Shown here: positions 45,058 through 53,628 of the stretch, piece after piece
Layout: each line of letters opens with the position of its first letter
How positions within the stretch are numbered: position 1 is the stretch's first letter
Assembly: GCA_965242735.1 (NCBI GenBank)
Contig: OZ251497.1
Coordinates: forward strand, 2,542,001 to 2,606,000
Length of the DNA: 64,000 bases
Source of the DNA: G958295645 sp965242735
Lineage (GTDB): Bacteria; Gemmatimonadota; Gemmatimonadetes; Longimicrobiales; Gaopeijiaceae
Direction: 5' to 3'
The notes under the pieces: model-generated
Databases searched by the model: none
Seen by the model: only the letters and a program-made list of their open reading frames with translations
What the model was told of the DNA's origin: nothing
Translations under genes and position numbers: made by a program

Positions 45058-46218
45058 ATGACTTGGCCGGTCGCCATGGCGCTCGCGGGAGCTTGGGTCG
45101 CGGGCTTGGCCGCGCAGGCGCTTCGCTTGAAGCGGCCCCGGCCCGTCCCCAGGCGGGAAGCGCGGGGCCCGTTCGTATCGGTGATCGTGCCCGCTCGCAA
45201 CGAAGCGCGGAACATCGAGCGGTGCGTCGGTTCGCTGGCCCAGTCTCGCTGGAACGAGTTCGAAGTGATCGTCGTGGACGACCAGTCGGACGACGGCACG
45301 GGCGACCTCGTCCGGGCGATGGACCGGGGGCGGGCCAAGGACGTCCGGGTCGTGGACGGCCGCCCGTTGCCGCCTGGTTGGGTGGGCAAGCCGTGGGCAT
45401 GCCATCAAGGAGTCGCCGCCGCGCGAGGGGAATGGCTGCTGTTCGCCGACGCCGACACGTGGCACGAGGCGGGCGCGCTGGCCAGAGCCGGGGCCGCCTT
45501 GGAAGAGGACGCCGCGGACATGGTGTCGATCGTGGGGCGCCAGGAAATGGAGGGATTCTGGGAGCGGCTCGTCCAACCCCACGTGTTCTTCATGCTGATG
45601 CAGGCGCTGCCCCGGCTGGACCGACCCCTGCCGCGGCGGAAGTGGCGCCGGGCGGTCGCCGTTGGGCACTACGTGCTGGTCAGGCGGCCGGCGTACGAGG
45701 CGGCCGGCGGGCACGAAGCGGTCCGGGACGCGGTCGTCGAAGACCTGAAGCTCGCCCAGACGTTCGCTCGCGAGGGGCGCGTCGTCTCGGTGCGCGAGGA
45801 CTGGGACGGGCTGTCGGCGCGGATGTACCAGTCGTTCGGCGAGATCGTCGAGGGATGGACGAAGAACTTGAGCATCGGCGCCCGGCAGACCTTCGGACCG
45901 GCCCGCGGGCAGTTGCTGCTGGCGAGCGTGCTGGCCGGCTATCCGCTGTTCTGGATGCTGCCGGGCGCGGTGTTGCTGGCCGGCGCGGCCGGGTACGCAG
46001 CCGGCCCCGCGGTGGCGTGGGCCGCGATCGCGTACGGGGCCAGCGCCGTGCTGTGGAGCGGCGTCGAGTGGGCCTTGCAACGGCGGCCGCGGCTTGGGCT
46101 TGGCCTGCTCTATCCCGTCGCCGCGGCCGTCGTTTGGGGCGTGGTGGCCCGCAGCGCGCTGCGCCGCTCGCGCGTCACCTGGAAGGGACGGGACTTCCAG
46201 GCGCAGGCGCCGACGTAG
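45058..46218 (+). CDS. Family 2 glycosyltransferase with C-terminal membrane helices
   Basis: Inverting nucleotide-sugar transferase acting at the membrane. It opens with a hydrophobic helix (VAMALAGAWVAGLAAQAL). The GT-A fold follows, with FVSVIVPARNEARNIERCVG and VIVVDDQSDDGTGDLVR. WVGKPWACHQG and the DXD-like LLFADADTWHE complete it. Three or four helices follow after residue 285. The arrangement resembles carotenoid and hopanoid-pathway transferases (CrtQ/HpnB-like), but the acceptor cannot be told from sequence. ATG at 45058 with AAGG upstream gives 386 residues. Confidence 0.85.
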   Translation: MTWPVAMALAGAWVAGLAAQALRLKRPRPVPRREARGPFVSVIVPARNEARNIERCVGSLAQSRWNEFEVIVVDDQSDDGTGDLVRAMDRGRAKDVRVVDGRPLPPGWVGKPWACHQGVAAARGEWLLFADADTWHEAGALARAGAALEEDAADMVSIVGRQEMEGFWERLVQPHVFFMLMQALPRLDRPLPRRKWRRAVAVGHYVLVRRPAYEAAGGHEAVRDAVVEDLKLAQTFAREGRVVSVREDWDGLSARMYQSFGEIVEGWTKNLSIGARQTFGPARGQLLLASVLAGYPLFWMLPGAVLLAGAAGYAAGPAVAWAAIAYGASAVLWSGVEWALQRRPRLGLGLLYPVAAAVVWGVVARSALRRSRVTWKGRDFQAQAPT

Positions 46219-46245
46219 CCCTGCAACGACGAGGCGGCAGGCTTC

Positions 46246-47694
46246 TTGGACGAGCGGGCGAGCCGGGGCACGCGGACGATCGCGGCCAAGCAGGCGAACG
46301 GCGAGGGCGAGCGCGCGGTGGGCGAGGACGACGGCTACGGCGGCGGGACGTTGGAGGAGCTCGCCCGTTCCGACGGCCCGACGGCTTTTGCGGCCGACGC
46401 GGCGCTCGCCGAAGCGCGCGCCGTGGGCTTCGACCTGGCCGGGGTGGTCACCGACCCCAAGAGCCGGCACATGGCCCATCTGCGCCGCTGGATCGGGGCC
46501 GGCCGGCACGGCCGAATGTCCTACCTGTCGCGGCCGGACGCCTTGGCGCGGCGGGCGGACCTGGCGCGAACGCTGCCGGCGTTTCGCAGCGCGATCGTTG
46601 TGGCGCAGTCCTACGCCTGCGCGGGAGCGCCCGAGGCTCGAGAGGGCGTTGGCGACGCGGCTCCCCCGTCGTTCAAGCGCACGGAAGGGCCGACACGTGC
46701 AGGGGCTCGCGACCGCCCGACAGCGCCGTCCTTCACGCGCACGAAGGGACCGCCGGAGCCGGAAGCCCGCGGTCCAGCGGGCGAAGGGCGGGCGCCGCGC
46801 CACCGTCGGTCGGCGGGCGAGGCCTTGGTCGCTCGCTACGCGCGCGGCCTCGACTACCACGGCGTCGTGACGGAGCGGCTTCGGGCGCTCGCCGGCCGAC
46901 TCGGCGCCAAGACCGGGCAACCCTTCGAGTGGCGCGCCTACGTCGACACGGGCCCGTTGCTGGAGCGGGAGCTGGCGCAGCGAGCCGGGCTCGGCTGGTT
47001 CGGCAAGAACACCATGCTCATCCATCCCCGCAAGGGCTCCTACTTCTTCCTGGGCGCCCTGCTGACCGATCTGCCGCTGTCCCCCTCGGCGCCCTTCCCC
47101 GGCGACCACTGCGGCACGTGCCGCCGCTGCCTGGACGCCTGCCCGACGGGCGCGCTGCTGGGCCGCGACGCGTCCGGCGCGCCGGTCATGGACGCCACGC
47201 GCTGCATCTCGTACTTGACGATCGAACTCAAGGGCTTCGTGCCGCGCGACCTTCGGCCCGCCATCGGCAACTGGGTCTTCGGCTGCGACGTGTGCCAGGC
47301 GGTCTGCCCGTGGAACGCCAAGCTGTCGGCCCCTGCCGACCCGGCCTACGCGCCCCGGGCGGGCTTCGACCGGGAGCCCCTGGCGCGGCTGGCGGAGCGG
47401 CTGTTGCGGATGTCGGGAAAGCAGTTCCAAAGGGAGTTCGCGGGATCGCCGGCCACTCGCGCGGGACGCCACGGGCTCCTGCGAAACGTGTGCGTCGCCT
47501 TGGGCAACTGGGGCGCCGCCGACGCCGTGCCCGTGCTGCTCGCGGCGCTGGACGACCGGGCCCCGCTGGTTCGAGGCCACGCCGCCTGGGCCTTGGGCCG
47601 GATCGGCACGCCGGAAGCGAGGCAGGGGTTGCAGGCGAGAGTGGCAACGGAAACGGACGCCGCCGTCTTGGACGAGCTGGCGGCGGCGAAGTGA
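46246..47694 (+). CDS. queG: Epoxyqueuosine reductase with internal low-complexity insertion
   Basis: Last step of queuosine synthesis in tRNA; cobalamin-dependent iron-sulfur enzyme. The active-site region contains RAYVDTGPLLERELAQRAG and LGWFGKNTMLIHPRKGSYFF. Two 4Fe-4S clusters are given by CGTCRRCLDACPTGAL and CDVCQAVCPWN, and HEAT-like repeats close the protein. About 60 Pro/Arg/Gly-rich residues (roughly 125-190) interrupt the catalytic domain between VVAQSYA and GLDYHGVV; they include two copies of PSF(K/T)RT(E/K)GP. The TTG at 46246 is the longest plausible start; GTG 46318 and TTG 46352 are alternatives. Confidence 0.9.
   Translation: MDERASRGTRTIAAKQANGEGERAVGEDDGYGGGTLEELARSDGPTAFAADAALAEARAVGFDLAGVVTDPKSRHMAHLRRWIGAGRHGRMSYLSRPDALARRADLARTLPAFRSAIVVAQSYACAGAPEAREGVGDAAPPSFKRTEGPTRAGARDRPTAPSFTRTKGPPEPEARGPAGEGRAPRHRRSAGEALVARYARGLDYHGVVTERLRALAGRLGAKTGQPFEWRAYVDTGPLLERELAQRAGLGWFGKNTMLIHPRKGSYFFLGALLTDLPLSPSAPFPGDHCGTCRRCLDACPTGALLGRDASGAPVMDATRCISYLTIELKGFVPRDLRPAIGNWVFGCDVCQAVCPWNAKLSAPADPAYAPRAGFDREPLARLAERLLRMSGKQFQREFAGSPATRAGRHGLLRNVCVALGNWGAADAVPVLLAALDDRAPLVRGHAAWALGRIGTPEARQGLQARVATETDAAVLDELAAAK
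46666..46752 (+). repeat. 27-base direct repeat inside queG
   Basis: Two copies, 46666-46692 and 46726-46752, of CCGTCsTTCAmGCGCACGrA followed by GGGnCCG. They are 60 bases apart and both lie in the extra segment of QueG. They may mark an inserted coding element. Confidence 0.5.
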
Positions 47695-47965
47695 ACCGGC
47701 GCCGTCTTCCGCGCGAAGCGCGCGCGGGGCACCCGCCTTGGCCGCCGCGCTCGCCCAGCCCGGCCGTCCTCCGCGCGAGCGGGGCGCGGGCGCCGGTCCG
47801 TCCCGCGAGTCTGGCCCCCTCCGCTCTCCCCATCGCCTGCCGGCCCGGGGGCAGTCCGCCCGGCCGCTCCCGGCAACAAAGCGGGGGAGCGGAACGTACA
47901 GTAGGCGGGACAGGAACTTGCCTGGCCCTTGGAGTCACATTCTCGGAGACCTACAGGAGCACGAC

Positions 47966-48709
47966 ATGAAACGCTTGCTCAACCATGGATTGCTCGCCGC
48001 GCTGGCGACGATCTCGCTCGCCTTCGGCGCGGCAGCCCAGGAAGCCGGCCAACGCGAGAACTGGGACGACGACCCGGGCCGGACGGTCCAGGGCGAATTC
48101 TTCTTGCACGGCAGTCTCGCCACGCCGGTCGGCGCCTTCAAGGACTACGTGGATCTGGGAGGCGGCGGAGGCGCCGGCTTCCTCCTCTACTTGGACGAAG
48201 GCCACAACGCGGCGCTCCGGCTGGAGGGCAGCTTCGTCGTCTACGGCACGGAGTCCTTCACGACGCCGCTGAGCACGACCGTCCAGCGCGTCAACGTGCA
48301 GGTGCGCACGACCAACTACATCGCCTCGGCCGGCGCCGGGCCCCAGCTGATGTTGGGGAGCGGCCCGGTGCGGCCGTACGCGTTCGGCACCGTCGGCATC
48401 TCGTACTTCGCCACCGAATCCTCGGTGAGCGGCACGCAGTTCGCCTCGGACGACTTCGCGGCGACGACCAACTTGGACGATCTCAAGTTCTCCATGCGCG
48501 CGGGAGGCGGGCTGATGTTGCAGCTCTCGCGCGGAAACCACCCGGTGTCGCTGGACTTTTCGGCCTCGTACCAGCACAATGGAACGACCGAATACCTCAC
48601 CAAGGGCGACGTGAGGGACGGCCCCGGCGGCCGCCCGATCTTCAGCCCGGTGGTGAGCGACACCAACTTGATGACGTACCGGGTGGGGCTGAGCATCGGA
48701 ACGGGCTAG
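47966..48709 (+). CDS. Outer-membrane beta-barrel protein
   Basis: The 247-residue product has a signal peptide (MKRLLNHGLLAALATISLAF, cleaved after about GAAAQ). Alternating beta-strand segments follow (for example GEFFLHGSLATPVGAFKDYV, ALRLEGSFVVYGTESF, VRPYAFGTVGISYFATES) and it ends in YRVGLSIGTG. This fits the small OmpA/OmpX-like barrel family common in this phylum; function unknown. AGGAG lies nine bases before the ATG at 47966. Confidence 0.8.
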   Translation: MKRLLNHGLLAALATISLAFGAAAQEAGQRENWDDDPGRTVQGEFFLHGSLATPVGAFKDYVDLGGGGGAGFLLYLDEGHNAALRLEGSFVVYGTESFTTPLSTTVQRVNVQVRTTNYIASAGAGPQLMLGSGPVRPYAFGTVGISYFATESSVSGTQFASDDFAATTNLDDLKFSMRAGGGLMLQLSRGNHPVSLDFSASYQHNGTTEYLTKGDVRDGPGGRPIFSPVVSDTNLMTYRVGLSIGTG

Positions 48710-48775
48710 GCCCGCGCGGCGGACGCCCGAGGGCGTTCGGTCCCGCGGCGGCGGATCGACTCGATTCCGGAGCAG

Positions 48776-48809
48776 GCGGCCGGCGGCGGCGGAGCCCGTC
48801 GCCGGCCGC
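48776..48809. terminator. GC-rich hairpin after the barrel protein gene
   Basis: A perfect 10-base stem GCGGCCGGCG/CGCCGGCCGC with a 14-base loop, between the barrel gene and the M14 peptidase gene. No T-run. Confidence 0.35.
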
Positions 48810-48850
48810 GTCTCGCCGCCAAGCCACAGCCCGGTCGCTCCGGAACTCCC

Positions 48851-51724
48851 ATGCGAACCACCCTCCTCGTCCTCGGCCTGGCCGCGCCCGTCGTTGCCGC
48901 GCCCGCCGGCGCGCAGGTCCCTTCGCCCGAGTCGGTGCTGGGCCACCGAGTGGGCGACGACTTCTTCCTCGCCACCTACGAGGAGTCGCTCGAGTACTTC
49001 CAGCGGCTCGACGCCGCCAGCGACCGGGTGGAACTGCGCGAAGTCGGGCGCACGTCCTTCGGCAGGCCGGTGCACCTGGCCCTGGTGTCGAGCGCGGAGA
49101 ACCTGCGCAACGTCGCCCGCCATCGGGAAATCGCGCTCCGGCTGGCGCATCCCCGGGGACTGTCGGACGCCGAAGCGCGCGCCCTGGCCCGCGAAGGCCG
49201 GGCCGTCGTCCACGTAGACGGCGGCCTTCACTCCACCGAAGTCGCGCACGCCCAGCACACCATTCAGCTCGCCTACGACTTGGCGACCGGCGACGACGAT
49301 CCCGAAGTCCGGGCCATCCTGGACAACGTGATCCTGCTGCTGTGGCCCTCCCTCAACCCCGACGGCCAGACCATGGTGGCCGACTGGTACCGCGCCAACC
49401 TGGGCACGCCCTACGAGGTCGCGCCCATCCCCTTCCTCTACCAGAAGTACATCGGGCACGACAACAACCGCGACGGGTACATGATCAACCAGATCGAGTC
49501 CCGGATGGCGACGCGCGTGGCGCGGGAGTGGGAACCGCAGATCCTCTACAATCACCACCAGAGCTCGCCCTTCCCCACGCGAATCTGGATTCCGCCCTTC
49601 GCCGAGCCCATTTCGCCGCACGTCCATCCGCTCATGTGGCGCACGGTCAACATGATCGGCATGGCCATGGCGCAGGCGCTGGAGGAACGCGGACAGCGGG
49701 GCGCCACGCACATGGGAACCGGATTCGACAACTGGTATCCGGGCTTCATGGACCACGCCAACAACTTCCACAACGTGGCGTCGTTCCTGACCGAGACCGC
49801 GCTGTACCGGTACGCCACGCCCCACTTCTACACCATCGCCGACTTCCCCCGCACGGCGCGCGACCTGCGGCCCCAGTCGCTCTACAGCAGTCCCTGGGAG
49901 GGGGGATGGTGGCGGCTGCGCGACGCGGTGGACTACATGCTCACGGCGTCGATTTCGGTGCTGGACTTCGCGGCCAAGTACAAGACGGACCTGCTGTACA
50001 ACCGCTACCAAGCGGGGCGCGACGTGATCGCCCAGTACGAGAGCGAGCCGCCGTACGCCTACTTCGTGCCCCAGGACCAGCGCGACCCGGTCGCGGCGGT
50101 CGAGATGCTGCGGCGCCTGGCGTTCAACGGCGTGGACGTGCGCCAGCTCGGCGAGGCCGTGACGTTCGAAGGGGTCTCGCATCCGGCGGGCACGTGGGCG
50201 ATCCCGATGGACCAGGAGTTCGCCAACTTCGTGCGCCAGCTGTTCGCGGTGCAGGAGTATCCGGACCTGCGCCAGTATCCCGAGGGGCCGCCGGACCAGC
50301 CCTACGACGTCGCGGGCTGGACGCTGCCGTACTTGATGGGCGTGCGCGTGGTGGAGGCGACGTCGCCGCTGACGGACGAGGTGCGGGGGGCGATGCGGCG
50401 GCTGGAGGCGGAGACGGTTCCGTGGGACGGCGGAGCGGAGGGCGCGGAGGGGGCAGAGGACGCGGCGCACCAGACGGACGCGGCGCCGTTCGACTCGCCG
50501 CGGGGCGTGGGCTTCAACAGCCATCCTGTGGCGGCGGCGATCCTGCCCCCGGAGAGCAACGCGGGGGGCGGCGGAATGCTCGTGGCGGACCCCGCCCAGA
50601 ACAACGCGTTCAAGGCGATCAACCGAGCGTGGGACGCGGGCGGGCAGGTGCGGTTCGTGCCGGGCGCTGCGGGCGAGGGGGGCGAAGGAGGGACTTTGGG
50701 GCGCTACGAGATCCGCGGCTTGCCGGGGAGCGCGCGGGCGGCGCTGGCTCGCGATCTGCATTTGCGCGTCGGCGGGTCCGGCGGCGGCTTGGGCGGCGCT
50801 GGCGGCTTGGGCGGAGGCCGGGGCCGTGCCGGCGACGCGGCGCGGGGCGGTGGCGATCCAGTTCCGTTGGAGCGTCCCAAGATCGGCCTCTACCGCCCCT
50901 GGCGTCCGTCCATGGACGAAGGCTGGACGCGGTGGCTGCTCGAAGCCTACGACTTCGGCTTCGCCAGCCTGCGAAACGCCGACGTGCTGGCCGGCCGGCT
51001 GCGCGAGCGCTACGACGTGATCGTGCTGGCCGACATGAGCGCGAACCAGATCGTCGAGGGCTTCGCGAAGGGCTCGGTGCCGCCCCGGTACGCCGGCGGG
51101 ATCGGCCCGCGCGGCGTCCGAGAGCTGGCCGGCTTCGTGCGCGCCGGGGGGACGCTGGTGGCCATCAACAACGCCGCCCTCTTCGCCGTCGACCACCTCC
51201 ATCTGCCTGTGGAAAACGTGGTGGCCGGACTCTCGCCGTCCGAGTACTTCATGAGCGGATCGATCGTGGAGATGGAGGTCGACCCGTCCCACCCGGTGAT
51301 GTCGGGGATGCCCAGGCGCGCGAAGATCGTCGTCGAACGGAGTCCCGTGTTCGCGACCAAGGAGGACTTCGAAGGCTCGGTGCTGGCGAAGTACGCGGCC
51401 GAGGGGTCGCCCCTGCTGTCCGGCTACCTGCTGGGCGCCCAGCGTCTTCACGGCAAGGCCGCCGCGCTCGACGTCTCCTTGGGAGAGGGGCGCGTGGTGC
51501 TGCTGGGAATGCGCCCGCAATGGCGCGGGCAGCCCTTCGGCAACTTCCGCATCCTCTTCAACGCGGCGCTGTACGGGGTGGCCCTCGCCGGAGCGGCGCC
51601 GGACAACGCGGCGTTCTGGGAGGATGGGCCGGAGGGGGAGGAAACGGAGGTGGGCACTTCGCGGGGCGGTTCTGGGGGCGGTTCTCGCGACGGTTCTCGG
51701 GACCGCGAAGGCCGGGACGACTGA
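48851..51724 (+). CDS. M14 family zinc carboxypeptidase, secreted
   Basis: Metallopeptidase with an exported N-terminus (MRTTLLVLGLAAPVVAAPAG, cleaved near AGAQ). The catalytic domain (about 35-400) has the zinc motif HSTE (127-130) in VVHVDGGLHSTEVAHAQHT, LLLWPSLNPDGQTMVADWYR and NNRDGYMINQIESRMA. A later part (about 680-900) looks like a glutamine-amidotransferase-like domain (DVIVLADMSANQIVEGF, ELAGFVRAGGTLVAINNAAL). Low-complexity Gly/Glu/Ala stretches lie at about 530-560 and 655-675, and the C-terminus is a Gly/Ser/Arg tail. At 957 residues this is the long form seen in environmental bacteria. Confidence 0.88.
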   Translation: MRTTLLVLGLAAPVVAAPAGAQVPSPESVLGHRVGDDFFLATYEESLEYFQRLDAASDRVELREVGRTSFGRPVHLALVSSAENLRNVARHREIALRLAHPRGLSDAEARALAREGRAVVHVDGGLHSTEVAHAQHTIQLAYDLATGDDDPEVRAILDNVILLLWPSLNPDGQTMVADWYRANLGTPYEVAPIPFLYQKYIGHDNNRDGYMINQIESRMATRVAREWEPQILYNHHQSSPFPTRIWIPPFAEPISPHVHPLMWRTVNMIGMAMAQALEERGQRGATHMGTGFDNWYPGFMDHANNFHNVASFLTETALYRYATPHFYTIADFPRTARDLRPQSLYSSPWEGGWWRLRDAVDYMLTASISVLDFAAKYKTDLLYNRYQAGRDVIAQYESEPPYAYFVPQDQRDPVAAVEMLRRLAFNGVDVRQLGEAVTFEGVSHPAGTWAIPMDQEFANFVRQLFAVQEYPDLRQYPEGPPDQPYDVAGWTLPYLMGVRVVEATSPLTDEVRGAMRRLEAETVPWDGGAEGAEGAEDAAHQTDAAPFDSPRGVGFNSHPVAAAILPPESNAGGGGMLVADPAQNNAFKAINRAWDAGGQVRFVPGAAGEGGEGGTLGRYEIRGLPGSARAALARDLHLRVGGSGGGLGGAGGLGGGRGRAGDAARGGGDPVPLERPKIGLYRPWRPSMDEGWTRWLLEAYDFGFASLRNADVLAGRLRERYDVIVLADMSANQIVEGFAKGSVPPRYAGGIGPRGVRELAGFVRAGGTLVAINNAALFAVDHLHLPVENVVAGLSPSEYFMSGSIVEMEVDPSHPVMSGMPRRAKIVVERSPVFATKEDFEGSVLAKYAAEGSPLLSGYLLGAQRLHGKAAALDVSLGEGRVVLLGMRPQWRGQPFGNFRILFNAALYGVALAGAAPDNAAFWEDGPEGEETEVGTSRGGSGGGSRDGSRDREGRDD

Positions 51725-51749
51725 ATCTTCGGGGCGCGGCAATGGCTCA

Positions 51750-51860
51750 ATCTGCCGCGCCCAACCACCCCCAGCCGCAGCGCACTCTTCCTCGCGCCGG
51801 TCCTGGGCGACCGGGTCCTGGACCGATCTGCCGCGCCCAGCCAAGCCCAGCCGCGGCGCA
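51750..51860. repeat. 35-base imperfect direct repeat downstream of the M14 gene
   Basis: ATCTGCCGCGCCCA begins both copies (51750-51784 and 51826-51860); four of 35 positions differ. They lie in the spacer before the DUF4143-type ATPase gene. No role known. Confidence 0.5.
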
Positions 51861-51884
51861 GCAACTTCGTCCACGAGTTCTTGC

Positions 51885-51941
51885 TTTATTGTCCTTTTTA
51901 AGCTGACGATTTTCGTTTATATTGTCCTTTTAGAAAGGAGA
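51885..51941 (+). promoter_or_regulatory. AT-rich promoter with paired ATTGTCCTTTT motifs and strong ribosome binding site
   Basis: ATTGTCCTTTT occurs at 51888-51898 and 51921-51931, 33 bases apart, roughly three helical turns. The segment is sharply AT-rich compared with its surroundings and ends with AAAGGAG eight bases before the ATG at 51949. This looks like a promoter with an autoregulatory or phase-aligned operator. Confidence 0.6.
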
Positions 51942-51948
51942 TTATCCA

Positions 51949-53310
51949 ATGAATAGAGGCTTCAAGCAGGTTTTTCGGGAGCTGCTCGCTGACTCCGCGC
52001 GGCGTCCGTTGCCTCAATTCACCCGCCGCCGAGTCCACGGGCGCGTGCGGATGCCGGGCAAGATCACGGCTGTGGCGGGAATGCGCCGGGTCGGCAAGAC
52101 CACGTTCCTGCACCAACTTCGCGCCGAGCGCCTCGCCCGCGGCATCGCCAAGGAGCGGTTGCCGTACGTCTCCTTCGAAGACGAGCGGCTAGCCGGTCTG
52201 AACGCCTCGCGCCTCCATCTTCTGCTCGACGAGTACTACCGGCAATTCCCGTTGCCGGAGGACGACGAGGATGGGTCCGGAGCCTGCGGCCATCCCGTCG
52301 TCACGTGGCATTTCGACGAGATCCAGATCGTGCCCGGCTGGGAGAGGTTCGTCCGGCGGGTTCTCGACGCCGGAGACGCGGAAGTCGTGATCTCCGGATC
52401 CTCGGCGGCGATGCTGTCCCGCGAAATCGCGACGGCGTTGCGCGGCCGCGCCTGGCAGGCGCCGCTCCATCCCTTCAGCTTCGCGGAATGTCTGGAACAC
52501 ATGGGACACCCGGCCCCGCGGCCGGACGAGCCCATGACGGCGGCCGAGCGGGGGCGGACGGAGCGCCGCTTCCTCGACTGGCTCGCTCGAGGAGGCTTCC
52601 CCGAGGCGCAAGGCCTCGACCGCGCGGCGCGGCGCCAGCTTCTCGGAGACTACGTGGACGTCGCGATGCTCCGAGACGTGGTCGAGCGCCACCGAGTACG
52701 CAACGTCTCCGCTCTGCGCCTGCTCGTGCGCCACTTGCTGGGCAATGCGGCCGGACGCTTCAGCATCCAGAAGTTCTACCGCTCCCTGAAGTCCCAGGGC
52801 GTGGCCGTGGCCAAGGACACGCTCCATGAATTCCTGGCCCACTTGGAGGACTGCTTTCTCGTGCGCATCGTCGAAATGGAGTCGGCGTCGGAACGCCAGC
52901 GCATGGTCAACCCGCGAAAGGCCTACCCGGCCGACACCGGCCTCATCCGAGTGTTCAACCCCGCCGACAAGGCGAACACGGGGCACGCGCTCGAGACCGC
53001 CGTCTTGATCGAATTGCAACGACGGCGGCACCAAGTCTCCTACGTCCGCACACCCGAGGACTACGAGGTCGACTTCTTCGCTCGAAGCCCGTGCGGCCGC
53101 ACCGATCTGATTCAGGTCTGCGCCGACATGTCCGATCCAGCGACGGCGACGCGAGAGTTCCGGGCCCTCGAAGCCGCCGGAGTCCAGTTTCCGCAAGCGC
53201 GGCAGACCCTGCTGACGCTGACTCGGGACGGCCTTCCCGCCGAAGCACCCGCCGACGTCGACGTCAGCCCGGCCTACGAATGGATGCTGGCGGGCGAGCG
53301 CGGCGACTGA
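51949..53310 (+). CDS. AAA ATPase with DUF4143 C-terminal domain
   Basis: The 453-residue product has a P-loop GMRRVGKTTF (44-53), a Walker B region VVTWHFDEIQIVPGW with Asp123/Glu124 and a sensor segment EVVISGSSAAML. A C-terminal DUF4143 domain carries DYEVDFFAR, the family's nuclease-like EVDF motif. These P-loop ATPases are widespread in accessory regions and behave like mobile or defence-linked genes; the biochemical role is not established. It marks the left edge of the accessory region. Confidence 0.88.
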   Translation: MNRGFKQVFRELLADSARRPLPQFTRRRVHGRVRMPGKITAVAGMRRVGKTTFLHQLRAERLARGIAKERLPYVSFEDERLAGLNASRLHLLLDEYYRQFPLPEDDEDGSGACGHPVVTWHFDEIQIVPGWERFVRRVLDAGDAEVVISGSSAAMLSREIATALRGRAWQAPLHPFSFAECLEHMGHPAPRPDEPMTAAERGRTERRFLDWLARGGFPEAQGLDRAARRQLLGDYVDVAMLRDVVERHRVRNVSALRLLVRHLLGNAAGRFSIQKFYRSLKSQGVAVAKDTLHEFLAHLEDCFLVRIVEMESASERQRMVNPRKAYPADTGLIRVFNPADKANTGHALETAVLIELQRRRHQVSYVRTPEDYEVDFFARSPCGRTDLIQVCADMSDPATATREFRALEAAGVQFPQARQTLLTLTRDGLPAEAPADVDVSPAYEWMLAGERGD

Positions 53311-53628
53311 GCGCGGGGCTCGACACCGGGCAGGACCGGCGGCGCCACGCTGGCGGGCGGGAGAAGAGCGGGCAGGAGCGTCGGGCGCCAAGCCGTTGAG
53401 TATTTTTACTCAATGGCTTATTTGTCTCCGCAGCTAGGTTCGAACGCCCTCATGCCGAGACCGTCGAACGGCTCGCCTGAAGCTCGACAGAGCATCCCAG
53501 CAAGGTCGATTCGTCCGTGAAGCAAGTCCGGCCGGCCGTCGTGGGCCGGGTTGGCCGCAAGGGCGCGCCGACGTAGATTCCGCGTCCTCGATGAGTCGCG
53601 TCCCCCAGCCGAGAAGGGCCGAACAGCC
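53311..53628. other. Intergenic region upstream of hsdM
   Basis: About 318 bases. It contains the hairpin at 53392-53417 and presumably the promoter of the restriction locus. A GGTTCGAAC at about 53437 resembles a tRNA T-arm, but no tRNA can be folded around it. No gene seen. Confidence 0.45.
53392..53417. terminator. Hairpin with TTTT loop after the ATPase gene
   Basis: GCCGTTGAGTA pairs with TACTCAATGGC (11 bp, one G-U) around TTTT, and TTATTTG follows. It fits an intrinsic terminator for the DUF4143 ATPase gene about 80 bases upstream. A near-perfect dyad here could also be a binding site for the restriction locus promoter. Confidence 0.55.

Noticed and set aside
44551..47580. A 1009-codon minus-strand frame across tRNA-Asn, the glycosyltransferase and queG
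   Set aside because: Antisense shadow of well-supported plus-strand genes and of a tRNA.
53425..53470. Possible tRNA or attachment site around GGTTCGAAC upstream of hsdM
   Set aside because: No acceptor, D or anticodon stem can be built around it.
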